A stretch of 64,000 nt of DNA from Narthecium ossifragum (GCA_963920575.1 OY986964.1:37540468-37604467), one strand, 5' to 3'; positions 1 to 12,719 are shown, numbered from the stretch's first letter. The notes: generated from the sequence alone by a model not told the origin. Made by a program: numbers and translations.

Positions 1-1003
1 AATTATCAGTGTACTTTTCAGCTTAGGATAAAAGAAATTTTCTTTTAAAATTTATTTATGTTTTAATTTATCAACTTAGGAACACTTTTGTATTTCTTTA
101 CAAAACGTGATCAAAATATCCATGATCACGTCATCCGGTTTTGCCATGTCACCCCACTTCCTCCTCTTCTTCCTCCCTCTTCTTCCCACCTTGACACCAT
201 GTTTGGGGACCGAACTAAACACCCGGATTTGGAGTTACCCGAATTTATAATCTCGTGCCCACCCCAAATCAATGTTTGGCAACATAAAACCCTCCCCTCC
301 TTCGCTCAGCTGCTCCATCTCCCCCTCCGCCCTCATTGGCCAACGACATGTGGTACCCCGTCGTTGGCAAATCCGTCTGCCTTGGCGACCTCATCTCTCT
401 CTTTTACCCCCTCCCACTAGTCTCCATCTTCCCGGCTCATCTCCCCCCTCCACCGATCGACCGCACGACACTTCTTTCCTCTCCGGCTCCGCTCGTCGCG
501 AAAGAGAGATCTCAACTCTCTGCCCCTCCCACTAGTCTCCATCTCCCCGGCTCATCTCCCCCCTTCACACCCAAGGACAGTTCTTCCTCTCTGGCTCCGC
601 TCGTCGCGAAAAAGGACATCTTCTTCCTCTCCGGCTCCGCTCGTCGCGAAAGAGAGATATCTCGACTCTCTGAACAGCCATGCGCGAGGAGCAGTGTAGC
701 ATTCATTCTTATTAGGAAGCAGACAAAGCTCGAGAGAGGAGAGAAGGAGAGCTTGAGAGAGCTCCGATCTCAGACCGACAGTCTCAAATCCAATTAATAA
801 GGTTTACATGTTTCTAGCGGCCGATCCATATATCGTCCACCACATAAAAAAAACCGCATTCTTGAGCCGCGGATCGATCGCCACATAAAAAAAACCACCT
901 TCTTTAGCCGCAGTCGATCCATGGTTCGACCGTCACATAATAAAAAACCTTTTTGAGCCGCGGTCGATCCACACATCGTCCACCATCACAGTAAATTCTC
1001 AAA
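1..1003. repeat. Repeat-rich flank with short tandem units, no gene
   Basis: No convincing coding exon is seen. Two sets of imperfect repeats are visible. A unit containing GGCTCCGCTCGTCGCGAAA recurs near 485, 592 and 632. A unit of about 55 bp pairing a GCCGCGGTCGATCC-like core with CACATAAAAAAAACC recurs between about 820 and 985. The first 110 bases resemble, in diverged form, the terminal repeat of the large element at 18243-24358 (compare the stretch around ACACTTTTGTATTTCTTTAC at 82-101), so this may be the end of a related element cut by the window edge. The overlapping frames at 88-797 are Ser/Pro-rich and look non-coding. Confidence 0.45.
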
Positions 1004-1817
1004 GGCTAAATTTCACATTTGGTACCTGTAAAATATGCTAATTACAAATTTAGTACCTGAGCTTTTGATAATTACAATTTTGATACCTCAAGTATCAATA
1101 CCGTAACAATTTGATCGGAAGCTCAAACGGCGTCAAAATTCTAACGGAAAACTGCTCCTTCTCCGGCCCCGCCAACCTCACAGCCACCTCCCATTAACAC
1201 CGGCGAAGCCCTCTCCTTCTCCGGCATCTCTGAGACTCTGAATACCACTCCATCTCTCTCCATCTCTCCACCACCGCCTCTCTCTAGACCTTCGCATCCA
1301 GCACCCTCTGATGCCCCGTCCTCGCCGTCGACCGGATCTAGCACCGACTCCTTGGAGCTGGTAGCCCACGGCCTCACAGCGTCGTCCGCCCTCAGATCTG
1401 GTGCCCCCTCGCCGCTACGAGCCCCCTCCGACCCCTTCCAGGCGGGATCCGACGACCCATCACCCCTCCTCGCCGAGATCCTCCCCGAGTTTGAACTCAC
1501 ATCAGAACCCCGCAACACCACTGCTTAACGCCGCCGCCTCCAGCCTCCCAGATCTAATCCAAGACTAGATCCATCATCCCTGCCACCTCCGACTATCTCT
1601 TTCTGCGTTCGTGACGCCGAAACCAGCTAAACCACGCCGGAACCCAATAAAACCGCTCACGTAGCGGAATCCCGTCAATTGCTGAGAACGGCAGCTGACG
1701 GTAGGTACTAAGGTGGTACGTTAAGACACTTAAGGTACCAAATTTATAATTATCAAAAGCTGAGGTACTAATTTGTAATTAACATATTTTACAGGTACCA
1801 AATGTGAAATTTAGCCA
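1004..1817. mobile_element. Mutator-like non-autonomous element with GC-rich cargo
   Basis: An 814-bp element. It begins GGCTAAATTTCACATTTGG and ends with the inverse of the same sequence; the inverted termini stay alignable for about 70 bp or more. It is flanked on both sides by the identical 9-bp sequence ATTCTCAAA (995-1003 and 1818-1826), the target-site duplication length typical of Mutator-like elements. No transposase is present. The centre (about 1145-1560) is GC-rich and unlike the AT-rich ends, in the manner of Pack-MULEs. Part of this cargo (about 1405-1470) is nearly repeated in the Harbinger-related insert at 15835-15905. The source gene of the cargo is not recognised. Confidence 0.88.
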
Positions 1818-1896
1818 TTCTCAAATATGTAAATTAAAGGTTCCAATTAAAGGGGATTTAATATTAAACATATATTTTATCAATTAATATTAAAGG

Positions 1897-2336
1897 TGTT
1901 GGCGTAATCTCTATTTAGCGATGGCAATCACACACAAGAAAGCACACAAAGAACACAAAGATTTACGTGGTTCGGTAAATTGCCTATATCCACAAGAGAG
2001 GGGGTGAATTTCACTATGCAGAATACGAGGGTTACAATAGCTCTCTCTCTCTCTCTACGACCACTCCAATAGGTTTTATCCTCAACCTTAACCTTAGGTT
2101 ACATGAGTATTTATAGTCCTCTCAACATAACCTAATCTAGGTCGGGTCTAAAGACTAAATAGGTCAGACCTGCTTAAGCAAATCCCAAAAACCATTTACC
2201 TTCTGAGGGCGTTGCCTCGAGCCCCGCGACCTGACCGGGTCGATCCCCGCGGGGGCGCTGCCCCATACCCTGTTAACTCTGCGTAATGCGTCATAGTCGA
2301 GCCGACGACAGAATCTAAGGTACCCAATGCACAACA
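1897..2336. mobile_element. LTR-like repeat block (possible solo LTR)
   Basis: A 440-bp block beginning TGTTGGCG and ending CACAACA, so it has TG...CA-type ends. It contains a stretch reading TTTACGTGGTTCGG, a motif often met in plant LTRs and related repeats, a CT tract at about 2040-2056, and a GC-rich stretch at about 2210-2270. No internal retroelement domains flank it and no clean 5-bp target duplication was found, so the solo-LTR reading is tentative. Confidence 0.4.
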
Positions 2337-3091
2337 AAAAAGAATTAATAATTTAGATCAATGTGGTTGCAATATTTTTATTTTTATTAAATGTGTATTT
2401 TTTGTAATTATCATGTATTATTGTTATTATAATAAAACTAATCCATTTAGTTCATTAAATTAATAAATCGGGGGCAAATAGGTCATTTGCTCTCTTATCC
2501 TATCAAATCCATCTTCGAAATCCCCCTTCTCAAAATAGCATCCAAACACCTCACTACAAATCCACCGTTCTTATAACGTGAGCTCACCCTCGTTACAAAA
2601 CCACCCTCATTATGATTCCACCTTCAAAACCACCCTCATTACAAATCCACTTAAATCATCTCCGATCGCTAAACAGGGTGTGAGATATATCTTTGTTTTG
2701 TGTGGGCGGTGTGGGTGTTGGTGCCCTTTGTTGTGAGCTTGCTGACTTTCTTGTTTGTGCAGGTAGTTCTAGTTAGTTATTTTCTTTCCGGCCTTATCCT
2801 CATTTGAATTTCGGTATGAAATTCTTTTAAGGATGATAGGTTGTGAGTACCCATTCCTCTAACCTGAAATGACCGTGTGGGTCGAGGGTCGTTTCCTATT
2901 GGTATGGTTTCACGTTGGGTGCGATCGGGCGATTGCATTGTCATTTTGGATCCCAAAGACAATTTGGTAAAATTACGCCATGACGGTCGGTTTTATACAC
3001 ATGCAGCGTACACATGACATTGCGATGATGTATGTATTTAATTAAATCATTAGAAGTACTCTAAATCGGAGGATCTGAATTCGATCATAAT

Positions 3092-3240
3092 GATCGAGAT
3101 TTGAGTGGCCAGGATCTAATCTTAAGTTGATCATATAAAAACTCATTTAGTAGCCCATTCTCACGATAGGACTCGATTGCAAGGATCGGAGATTTGAACA
3201 ATCAGAATCTAATCTTAAGCCTATCATATAAAAACCCCTT
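3092..3240. repeat. Two direct repeats with ~92-bp spacing
   Basis: Two diverged copies, about 3092-3145 and 3184-3238, share the core ATCTAATCTTAAG followed by ATCATATAAAAAC. The surrounding stretch from 2340 to 3420 is AT-rich and shows no gene; it ends in text typical of transposon borders (CCAAACGCCCCC). Confidence 0.5.
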
Positions 3241-3429
3241 ATCCCCATAGTTTTCTCTAAACATAAAAAATTATTATTATTATTTTATTCATATTTCACC
3301 TATCATTATGACTCTATTTTTTCCTATGTCCTTTCCTTAACCCCTTAATTCAGAATAAGCTAATCCCAAATACCTAACCCCCGTTAATCCAGAATAAACT
3401 AATCCAACACCAAACGCCCCCTTTGGCCC

Positions 3430-4028
3430 GTTCTTGCGATAGTGCATAGCCCGACTGAGAGAGAGAGAGGCGGCGAACCGATCGGGGGGAGAGAGAGATC
3501 TGAGGAGAGAGGGGAGAACGGCAGCGGCGAGTTCGGCGACCGCGGCGGGACGACTGCGGCCGGAAAAAGGGAAGATCTGACGCCCAGAGGTAGGGATTCC
3601 TAGCCTAACCCTTGGTTAGGCATCTAGGCTTGGTTTGAAGCATGCTAGCTTAGGAACTTGGTTGCTTTGTGGATTTCGTGGTCGCCGGTTGATGTTCTTC
3701 TTTCCTCTTTGCTGCCTTTGTTTGGATCTATAGGTTTTGATGGATTCCGACGCAGTTAACTTGGCTTTTCCGCATCTGCTCTGTTTTTCGTTGGATTCAT
3801 TGGCTGGTTCTTGGTTTTTCGTGGCTTTTGGTTAATGTTTCCTTTTCCCTGTTTGTTTACGTGGATTTTTTCCCCCTGTTTTTGGTTTGCTGGATGCCTG
3901 GGTTAGCTTCCTTCCCTCCTGCCAAGCTCCATCAGTTTTCATGGCGTTTTGTGCGTTTTTCCCTAAGGTCCTACCATGCTCTGTCTACCGATCGACCGGC
4001 TGGGAATCCCGACGGTCGATCTGGCAAA
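3430..4028 (+). other. 5'-UTR-like segment, possibly captured or alternative leader
   Basis: A GA-rich then GC-rich block (about 3450-3590) is followed by CAGAGGTAGG and a T-rich stretch. This looks like a leader exon running into an intron. No open frame of note follows. It could be an upstream leader of the NNF1-like gene or a captured fragment of another gene's 5' end. It directly abuts the inverted copy of NNF1 exon 3. Confidence 0.3.
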
Positions 4029-4248
4029 TTGGGGCTATATATGAGTCTACTAAAAGTGATGGAAGCAAAATGACAGTGAGAAGACGACAATCAAGGAACT
4101 GAAGCCCAAATTTTCAACAAGATAAATATGAACTGGCAATTGCATACCTCTATATTCTCATGCAGTGATCTGATAACCTGAACAATGCAGATAGCAAAAA
4201 TGCCATACGTCAATTAGCAAAAGATAACTCAGATCTCAAAATAAATGC
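4029..4248 (-). repeat. Inverted duplicate of NNF1-like exon 3 and flanks, left arm
   Basis: This 220-bp segment is the reverse complement of 5467-5685 with only a handful of differences. It contains the whole of NNF1 exon 3 in antisense together with the neighbouring intron sequence on both sides. It lies upstream of the NNF1 start codon, separated from its partner by about 1.2 kb. The near identity implies a recent event. Confidence 0.95.
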
Positions 4249-4564
4249 CGTTACGAGGCCCCAGTCCCACTGTCACTCTTTGGACGGGATTTCGAGCTGC
4301 GAGATGCCAAATAGAAGAAAGGCAGCGTCTCTACTCTCTCGCGATCCCTTCTTCTCGTCCCATCCAAACCCCAACGATGATGCCCTGATTTAGAAATAGT
4401 CTAAATTCCAAAAACCCTAGTTTCAGATTTGGAGGTAACACGAGCCTTTCTCCCCCATCATCTTTTACCTTGATGATTCAAGATCTTTGCATCTTTTTGC
4501 CTTTTGTTTGATGATTGGTTTCGTAATTCCTCGCAGGTGTGATTTTCTTGCCAAAATCCAGACA

Positions 4565-7500
4565 ATGGAGCCTCCTCCACCGAGCTCGAGGTTCTTGAAA
4601 CTCAAGAAGTCGTTCAACCTCGGCATCCGCTCCCTACTTACGGCGCTGCCCAAGGAGGTATTTGGAACACATCTCTTCTTTTCTCTCTAGTCTGATCTTG
4701 CTGATATGTCCCGTCATAGCTTAGGTGAAGTGGGTTTTTTTTCCCTCCTTTGTCGCCTGGATATCTTGTTTCCTGATTGTTACCTATTGTGCAGATTTAA
4801 TTTTGAATTTCCATGCTAATGTTCTCGGTCCTTTGTCTTGATAGATACTAGATTTTGTTCTTTAGATACTATAATAAACATCAAATGCGCTTCTTGAAAT
4901 ACTATAATATGCAAGGTGTATTCGTTTGTAATATTAGCAGGAGGTTAACTTGCATATTGATATCCAATTTACATTCTTCTCTTTTTCTCATAATTTGATC
5001 TTCTTGTACTGGGTATCTTAATGCAATAATGGACCTCCTGATTATGTCCCATGACTTTGTTGACATTACTGTGATGCTTTTTCTTTAAGGAAATAATTGC
5101 AAAAGTAGATTTCAATATAACACTAGAGTTATGTCATCTGAGTTCCTGTTAGTGTTATTGGCATAGGTTTATTTTGGTGGTGATTAAGATCCCTGGACTT
5201 TCACATGTCAATTTTTTCAAAATTAATATGCATGACTAATTTGTTCCGTATGATGTTATAGGATGTGCACAAGGCATTCCCAAAATTTACAATTGCTGAG
5301 AGAGAAGGATTATATCGTATGTTTGTACAGGTAACTTCACCTATTTTTGTGTGTAGAGAGAAAATTTGAGACTGAAATCATGTTGTAGCAATATGTTATC
5401 CCGTTCACATTAACTGCTTAGAAACATAGAGCTACATACATACTCTTTTTTTCCATCTGATTATTTGCATTTATTTTGAGATCTGAGTTATCTTTTGCTA
5501 ATTGACGTATGGCATTTTTGCTATCTGCATTGTTCAGGTTATCAGATCACTGCATGAGAATATAGAGGTATGCAATTGCCAGTTCATATTTATCTTGTTG
5601 AAAATGTGGGCTTCAGTTCCTTGATTGTCGTCTTCTCACTGTCATTTTTCTTCCATCACTTTGGTGGACTCATATATAGCCCCAAAGAAATTCAGTTAGT
5701 AATTTAGCTAGTCACAACGTGAAGGCATATACGATTCTGTTAAAAATCTTTTCTACCTACTGTCAGTTTAAATTCTGTTCCTTATTCTAACTTTCGACTG
5801 ATCCCAATGAACATTGGTCCCATAACTTATTATTTACTACATTGTTTTAAGAAAGTCCAGTGGTAATTCTCCCAACGTGGCTTATCGGCATCGACTCTGG
5901 CACATGGTTGTGCTGGTTGGCGTTGGCACCAGTACAACCATGTGCACTTCTTCCCTCTTTCACCTATATCAGTGGGTGGGTTTGGAAAGGTAGATGCATT
6001 TTAAGTTGAGGAAGAGGGAATAGAGGAGTTTGGGGATATGCATTCGGCAGAATTGAGGAGTAGAGAATAGAGGTAAAAGAGAGGGAGAGAGTGTGTGTTA
6101 ATAACATTAGAGGAAAACTTTTCTTGTTTGATGCTTAAAAATATTTTTTTCATTTCTAATTGGACAACAAATCTCCTAATCCATGCAAAATGTCAAATAC
6201 ATGCTTGGTGGGGGCTTAAATACTGGTGTAGGACACATATAAGTATAAGACAGCCCTATATGGCCCGTGCCAGCGCCAAACTTTGTCCCAGCTAGCGGTC
6301 AGCGCAGCAATCCTCGAATTCTCATGCAAAAAATAAGTCGGGAAGAATCCGGGTTTGTATGCATACAACAGCATACATAACTTAATGTCACATACAAAGG
6401 ATGGGAAGAATAACATTTACAAACTTATATTGTCATGAAGAAGATGGGAAGAATAACATCGAGTTCACATTTACATGAAAACTATGATTGTTCTTTTTCT
6501 TTAACTTAAATTTCCTATAAAGGATATTGATTAGACGGTATGTTTGCCTAGCCTTGTGATGTAACGCTTCTGCTTCCCTAATCTTAAGTATATCTTTTGC
6601 TTTATTGCTTTATTATGTTTACGCCACCCAACTGCTATAGAACATGAATCCTACTGTTAGAAGTTCTCTTCTAGTTTTCTTGCTATGTAACATTGGTTTT
6701 GCTTTAATGTATCTAACTTCCAATGACATTTGGGCCCTGGTTTATGAGATAGTCATGATATATTGATACTCATCATGTGAAATTTTTTTCGGATACAGGA
6801 GGAATTTGAGGCCATATGCGGGGAAACAAAGGTGTAGCTTCACTTTGGGACCCCTTTTATGAATTGAAATATGATTAATATTCCTGAAAAAGGTTTAATC
6901 AAGTGAAATCTCATTATCTTCTTCTTTGATTAGACATACCTTAGATAATGCTATTTCTACACGAAAAGCGAAATAAGCTGCATTTTTGCTTCTAAATGCC
7001 TATCCTGGTCATAACATCAGAATTGTAGAAATCTAAGGCTATTTCCTTAGTCAATGTGAAGGAAATCACAATGTAAGAATTTCTTATCACAGGAAAACTT
7101 TTTTTTTATTGCAGGCGGGTATCATTCTTGCAATGGTAGAGCAACTTGTGGAAGAGCAGAGTCTTGACATTCTCCTTACGGATAAGTAAGCTTCTATTCT
7201 GTTTTAAATGGTTTTGGAAATTCAACCACCCTTATGAAAGTTAATGACAAACTAATCACTGCCAAAAAGTATATTCTCCTCACTGGTAGTATGTATTGAA
7301 TATATATATGTTGTTTAACACACATCTGAGTAGAATTTTGATGATATGTTTTAACATAATACAGGCCAAACATAGTAAATACCAAGGAAATGATGTCAAA
7401 TGCGAAGAAGGAAGAAATCCAACACTTGACAAGTCTTCTAGAGAAGGTATGTATTAAAGGCATTGCTCCTTTTCGATCATGGCACAATAGTATTTCATAC

Positions 7501-8549
7501 CTCATTGTAATGTGCTCTGAGGTAATGGCAAATTTGGAATCTTCTGCTTAATCTTAACAATATTTTCTTCAGTTCATTAATCCAGAAAATTTTCATTGCT
7601 GCATATAGAATAGTAGAGTGTACATGTTATTGTCCCAAGTGCTCCAAGTAAAAAACAACACGCATGCTACAAAAGAGCAGGGAAGTGGACTGAGAAAAAG
7701 GGGCCTTCTTTTTCTTTCTCCATATTGATATCTGATTGAAATATACGACTAAGTATGTTGGCTTATGCTATGCCTTATGTACATGTATATTTTCCTATAA
7801 AGAGGACATGTGAATGGGCCTCTTGAACTCGAAAACCATAAACAAAAAGTTGCATCATAATGTTAATGACATTGAGGGAATGAACTTGTGTTTAATAGAT
7901 GTTGATCACACAATGATATAATAGAGTTGACGAAAAGGTATACAGTTCACTTATATTGAGATTCTCATTAATAGTCTAAGGACGTCTTGTCTTAACACTC
8001 TATTTCGAGAGATATATACTAAGATTCGTATGAATATGACCAGTCTAGAAGCTTGTTCCATGCCACTATATGTCTAAAGTCAAAACAGAGAACCATATAG
8101 CAAAAAATTGGTAGTTTCTGTAACAATGGCCGGCCTGAAGGCTGCAGTCGATGCAAAGGCCAAAAATCTAGCGATTCAGCTGCACAAGGGCACATAGGCA
8201 TTCACCTGGCTTTTATTGCTTCCCCTTCCCTGTGAGAGTTGCGTTATATATTATGCTTATTGCTTATGTTGCCAATCACGTTAGGTTGAAGAACAGAACA
8301 ATGTCATCAAAAAACGTGTTGAAGCTTTGAAGCAGAGACGGGGTATTTCAGTGGCTGTGGATGCCGCCGTCGACAAGGTATAACCATTTCGAGAACCTCC
8401 CTTGTCTAATTTACTGTGAATTAAGTGGATACTGTAGTCATCCATCTGATGGTTCCGTGGTTCTAATTGCCATCTTTTTTTTTTCTTTTTTTTTTTTTTT
8501 GCAGTTGAGAAGCCTTAACTCGAACTACGCAAGCTTTTCAAGCAGCTGA
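4565..8549 (+). CDS. NNF1: NNF1/PMF1-like kinetochore (MIS12 complex) protein
   Basis: Eight exons join without a frame break: 4565-4657, 5262-5330, 5538-5567, 6799-6831, 7115-7185, 7365-7446, 8285-8377 and 8505-8549. They give 171 residues, and all junctions are GT-AG. The protein starts MEPPPPSSRFLKLKKSF. A helical block with AFPKFTIAEREGLYRMF and EEFEAICGE follows, then a C-terminal coiled-coil-like segment (KVEEQNNVIKKRVEALKQ). This order matches the PMF1/Nnf1 family, a subunit of the MIS12 complex that links centromeric chromatin to the outer kinetochore. The start is placed after a probable 5'-UTR intron ending at about 4538. Exon 8 follows a long T tract. The family call rests on overall pattern rather than a strict motif. 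Confidence 0.72.
5467..5685 (+). repeat. Inverted duplicate, right arm (original, contains exon 3)
   Basis: This is the partner of 4029-4248. It spans the end of NNF1 intron 2, exon 3 (5538-5567) and the start of intron 3, so it is the source copy. Arms extend from GCATTTATTTTGAG at the left to CATATATAGCCCCAA at the right. Confidence 0.95.
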
Positions 8550-9109
8550 ATTTATTGCGTGATCTTTTACAACTTTGGCTGCTGGTTTAGATAAAATTGC
8601 CAAATCCAAGAATTGTGGAACAAACTTTAGTTGAAAAATCCGACAAGATAGATATCCACCAGATAGATCCCAATTCGATCTTGGGAGTGAGTTGTAGTAT
8701 ATTATTTCTCATCTCTTACGTTCGGATCTTATCTAGCTGCAACCGGGACCCGAGCCGAGCAATTTTTATCACCCAATTCCAGTTCTCGACTGACCGTCCA
8801 TGGGCAAAAGCACCCTCGTCCTAGTCATCCACGTGGAAAGGATTAGCTTCGAGGATTTATCCATTCGGAATCGAATTCGAACCCGATTGAGTGGTGCCCC
8901 CAAGTAACGGCCTCCTCTCGTTGGCTTCTATCCACCGTCCATAACGAACGTGTTTTGGGTTTTCCGGAATCCGTCTGCATTCCACTTAAAAATCCGGATC
9001 CGCTGGTAGCTCACGCTCACGGGTCGGAATCTCATACGTCGGAGCTCCATCACCGTGCCTCCGCGTTTCCTCTCATAGCCAGCCAGAGTCTGTTTGGTTA
9101 CCCGTCAAA

Positions 9110-9161
<52 letters not shown>

Positions 9162-9168
9162 GGTTGTG
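8550..9168 (+). promoter_or_regulatory. Intergenic region and 5' leader of gluconokinase
   Basis: This 619-bp stretch separates the two same-strand genes. It holds the NNF1 3' UTR, then the presumed gluconokinase promoter and leader. A perfect CT tract sits at 9113-9157, ending 11 bp before the start codon. CT tracts in leaders are common in plants and can influence expression. No clear TATA box is seen. Confidence 0.5.
9113..9157 (+). repeat. (CT)n microsatellite in gluconokinase leader
   Basis: An uninterrupted CT dinucleotide run of about 45 bp that ends just upstream of the gluconokinase ATG. Length polymorphism is to be expected. Confidence 0.95.
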
Positions 9169-11101
9169 ATGGATTCCAATCTCCAAGGAAAGCAAGGTGC
9201 TTCTTTTTCTTCTTCTCCTTCTCCAATTTTCCTGAAAATATCCCAATCGTTCTTTGAAATGTTGTATAGTGATCCTGCACTGGATTTCATGAATTGGGCT
9301 CTTGGTCTTTTTCTTTTGAATGTTGATATTTGCGCTGATGCGATTAAAAACTTTTGCCTTTTTGAGTTGTGGTTGATCTCGATCACGGTTTTTGAAATTT
9401 TCAGGAATAGTCATGGTGATCATGGGCGTTAGCGGCTCTGGCAAGTCGTAAGATCTTCCCTTAAATTCAAGGGCACCAACTTCTTGCTTCTTTATTGTCA
9501 GCTTTATGATGTTGGTAGTAGTGAAATGATAACTTTTATTTCCTCTTTAAATATGATTGACATGTCTCTTATTCTTCCTTCAGAGTTTGTTAGCAGACTC
9601 ATCAAGTTTGATTATTTCCTAACAGGACAGTTGCTGAGATGCTTGCCAAGTCAATTCCCTGTTCTTTTATTGAAGCTGATGATTTCCACTCACAATCAAA
9701 TAAAGGTAGAGAACGGCTCCAGTATTATGTACTGTGAGCATGATGCTTCATGTTGTATAATATATGTGTTCTTAGGTATAACCATCTTCTCCAACTATGC
9801 AACCTTGCTTAAGAACCATGATCATCTTTTGCGTACTATGTCCAAAAAAACAATGGTTTATGATGTGAGCAATCCAATGTGCTTTGATCAGTAAGATATG
9901 ACCCGGAGACTTTGGGTTAATTTATATGAGTCCATTCTCATGGTTCTCCATTTTGGGTCACATTCATTTTAATAGATAGATAAGTCCATCAAATAACACT
10001 GAACCTGGCATAAAAATTTGACCCACCTTCTTAGGAGTTTCTCAATTATTTTCATCACAACTTCATTTTAATTAGGTCTCTACTACTCTATTTTTGTCTT
10101 TCAATTCCTTTATTTGTATACCACTGTTTCTGGTAGCATATGTACCTAAGATTCTAATGCTGATCTCATTGCGTTTTTTTCTTGGACCTGTGATAGGGGA
10201 GCTAGAAATGAGCTTTTTGCGCATACTATTTAAGAACTACTGCATACCATTGTCCTCGTCATGTTGGTCATTCCTCTTTTTTTTATCTGTAACTGTATCT
10301 TAAATTATCCAATCTATCTTAACTTGATTTGCTGAATAAAGCAAGTCTTCTGAGCATCATGGGTTATTGAAAAAGTTTACATTTTTGTTGAAATCAATTG
10401 TCATGATGCATTGATACCGTTAGCTGTTGACGACTTTTACCTACTGTTATACTGGTATCACCTTGGTAGTGAAAGACATGTTGGTGTGTGACACCCAAAC
10501 TACATGAGATTAGTATCAGGTGCATATAGCCAGGAATGACATTTTTCTATATTATTAGTGGTATGAAAAATTCCTGAGACATGGTTACACTTTCTATTTT
10601 ATTATCAGCGTAAATCAAGTTTTGAAACCTTTCTAGGAATACAGCTGATTTCTTTAAAACTCTATCTGCAATGTAGAGAAGATGAGCAAAGGTATTCCAC
10701 TTACAGACGAAGACCGGATCCCATGGCTTGAATCCCTGCGTGATGCTATCAGGGAAAAAACTAGCCGTGGTGAAACTGTAACTCTTAGCTGCTCGGCACT
10801 GCAAAAGAACTACAGAGAGATCCTAAGATCAGCAGACCCGAGCTACAATTGTGGAGACTACACTCAGTGTAGTGTAAGATTCATATGGTTGAGCGCCCCA
10901 GCAAAGGTAATTGCAGACAGGATCGAGAGAAGGTTGAAAGAAGGGAAGCATTTCATGCCCCCCACCTTGTTAGATTCTCAGTTGAATTTACTCCAGATTG
11001 ATGATTCTGAAGGAATAATTAAAGTGGATGCCACTCAAAGCCTTGAGGACATTGTACATAGCATACTTGCATTGAAAACACAATTGGGTTGTTTTTGTTG
11101 A
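9169..11101 (+). CDS. Gluconokinase (GntK family)
   Basis: Four exons (9169-9196, 9405-9447, 9626-9705, 10677-11101) join in frame to 191 residues, the usual size of this family. The enzyme phosphorylates D-gluconate with ATP to 6-phosphogluconate, feeding the oxidative pentose phosphate pathway. Visible motifs are the P-loop GVSGSGKST at residues 17-25, split across an intron; EADDFH at 40-45, the substrate-side acidic motif; SKGIPLTDEDRIPWL after it; CSALQKNYR at about 89-97; and GKHFMPP at about 140-146. No transit peptide is obvious, so a cytosolic location is likely. The start MDSNLQGKQ is the only ATG in frame ahead of the P-loop in exon 1. The 3' half is one long exon. Confidence 0.95.
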
Positions 11102-11389
11102 AGGCTGAAAAGTTCAGATTTTCCGTTATAAGGATGGAAAAAGATGATTCGAAACATTCATTTTCGGTGTAAACATTGCTTAAGAATCAAATTTTTTGGT
11201 AGCCATGTTCTTGCCAGGGTCTTGAATGGGGCAGCATCTAGTTTCAGCTGTTCTACGGTTGGGAACTTATAATTTTTGTTTCTTTATTTGAAGAAGTATT
11301 GCTATGCCATCTCAGTTCAAATAAGAAGTATCTTGTATGTTAAGAGGTTTTATGTAGCCCATCAATGGAAATTATGGAATTATATGTCT

Positions 11390-11960
11390 ATCGCAACGGG
11401 CAATAATCTCGTTGCGGATGATAGCCATTACTCTTGTAACTTTCCGCAACGGTTCTATCGCGACGAATACCTTTCCATATTCTTTAGCGACGGATGTGTC
11501 GCAAGATTCGCAGCGGCATTCAATGGTTGCGACATGACCTGGTCCCGACTTTTGGCGACGGGTTTGTCACAACGGCTTAAGGTCCGTCGGGAATAGTTAC
11601 TCTTTAACGACGGATCTACGGCAACGGCATACACATCGTCTTACTCCTTAGCGCCGACCTATGGCAACGGCCAGCATATCGTCGTGAATGGTCGCCACTA
11701 ACTTGGCCTTTTAGCGACGGGTTTGTCCCGACGGCTTAAAATCCGCTGTGAATGGTTGACCCATAGCATCGACCACGACGATCACATGACAACGGCACAG
11801 ATGTTGTCGCGAATGGTTATCACATTCAACGACGTTGTGAATGGATCACCGTTTTATATGCTCTTTAACGTCGGATCTACGACAACGGCATACACATCGT
11901 CGCTAATAGATTCCGTCGTATATTCATATCTATAAGTCTCTTTAGCGACGGATTCTTCGT
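11390..11960. repeat. GCGACGG-type dispersed subterminal repeat block
   Basis: Short motifs of the type TTTAGCGACGGATTTGTC and GCAACGGC occur about ten times in both orientations over 570 bp, about 300 bp past the gluconokinase stop. A further partial copy is at about 12182-12212. Arrays of such motifs are typical of subterminal regions of CACTA-like or related DNA transposons, but no terminal repeat or transposase was found. The frames at 11276-11935 in this block are not gene-like. Confidence 0.6.
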
Positions 11961-12719
11961 GCAGAAAGCCAATGCCAATATTCCTTTGTAAAACAATAGC
12001 GGCAGCAGCTTGGCCGCCGTTGAAACTATTAGCACTGCCGCCAAATGTACCAAGAGATGTTAAAAGATTTCTTTAGGAATTCACAGATCTAAAACCCTGC
12101 CATTGACGGGGTTGAAGCGTGTGATCTCGATCTCTAGTAATCCAAACAATTATGATTTGGATTGAGAAACAATTAACTTCACGAATACCTTTCCATATCC
12201 TTTAACGACGGAATGAATGATCGATCATGCATGAATTATATTTCATACTGTTATCAAACAGCACAATGCCTATTATTGCATCAACATGATTCTTTCTTTC
12301 TTTTTCAAGATACACTTTAGTAATGACTGGAGAGATCAGTTTAAATACATTTCCAGCTATCCAAAAGGGAAACAGAAACAGGATTATCATCTCTATCATG
12401 ACAAATGAATTAAGTCTTCAAAGTGTCTTGGTTCCTTTTTATCACTGGAACAACTTATTATCTGCCTATACTCGCCTGGCAATGGCAAATGCATTTCACC
12501 CAAACACTGAAAACACCTGTAGTTTTCACATCTGAGATCAAGATAGCTTGTATGACAACAAATCGTAACTTTGTCAGCAGATACAAAACAGCCTAACTTG
12601 ATTACAGTAAGATTTCAACACGCAGATAGAAACTCCACGGATAAAAAGAGTCTCTACGGCAAGGGACAAGTCATCTCCATAGGATCATCCAATTCTGTAC
12701 AGAATAATAGTACTTCTCT

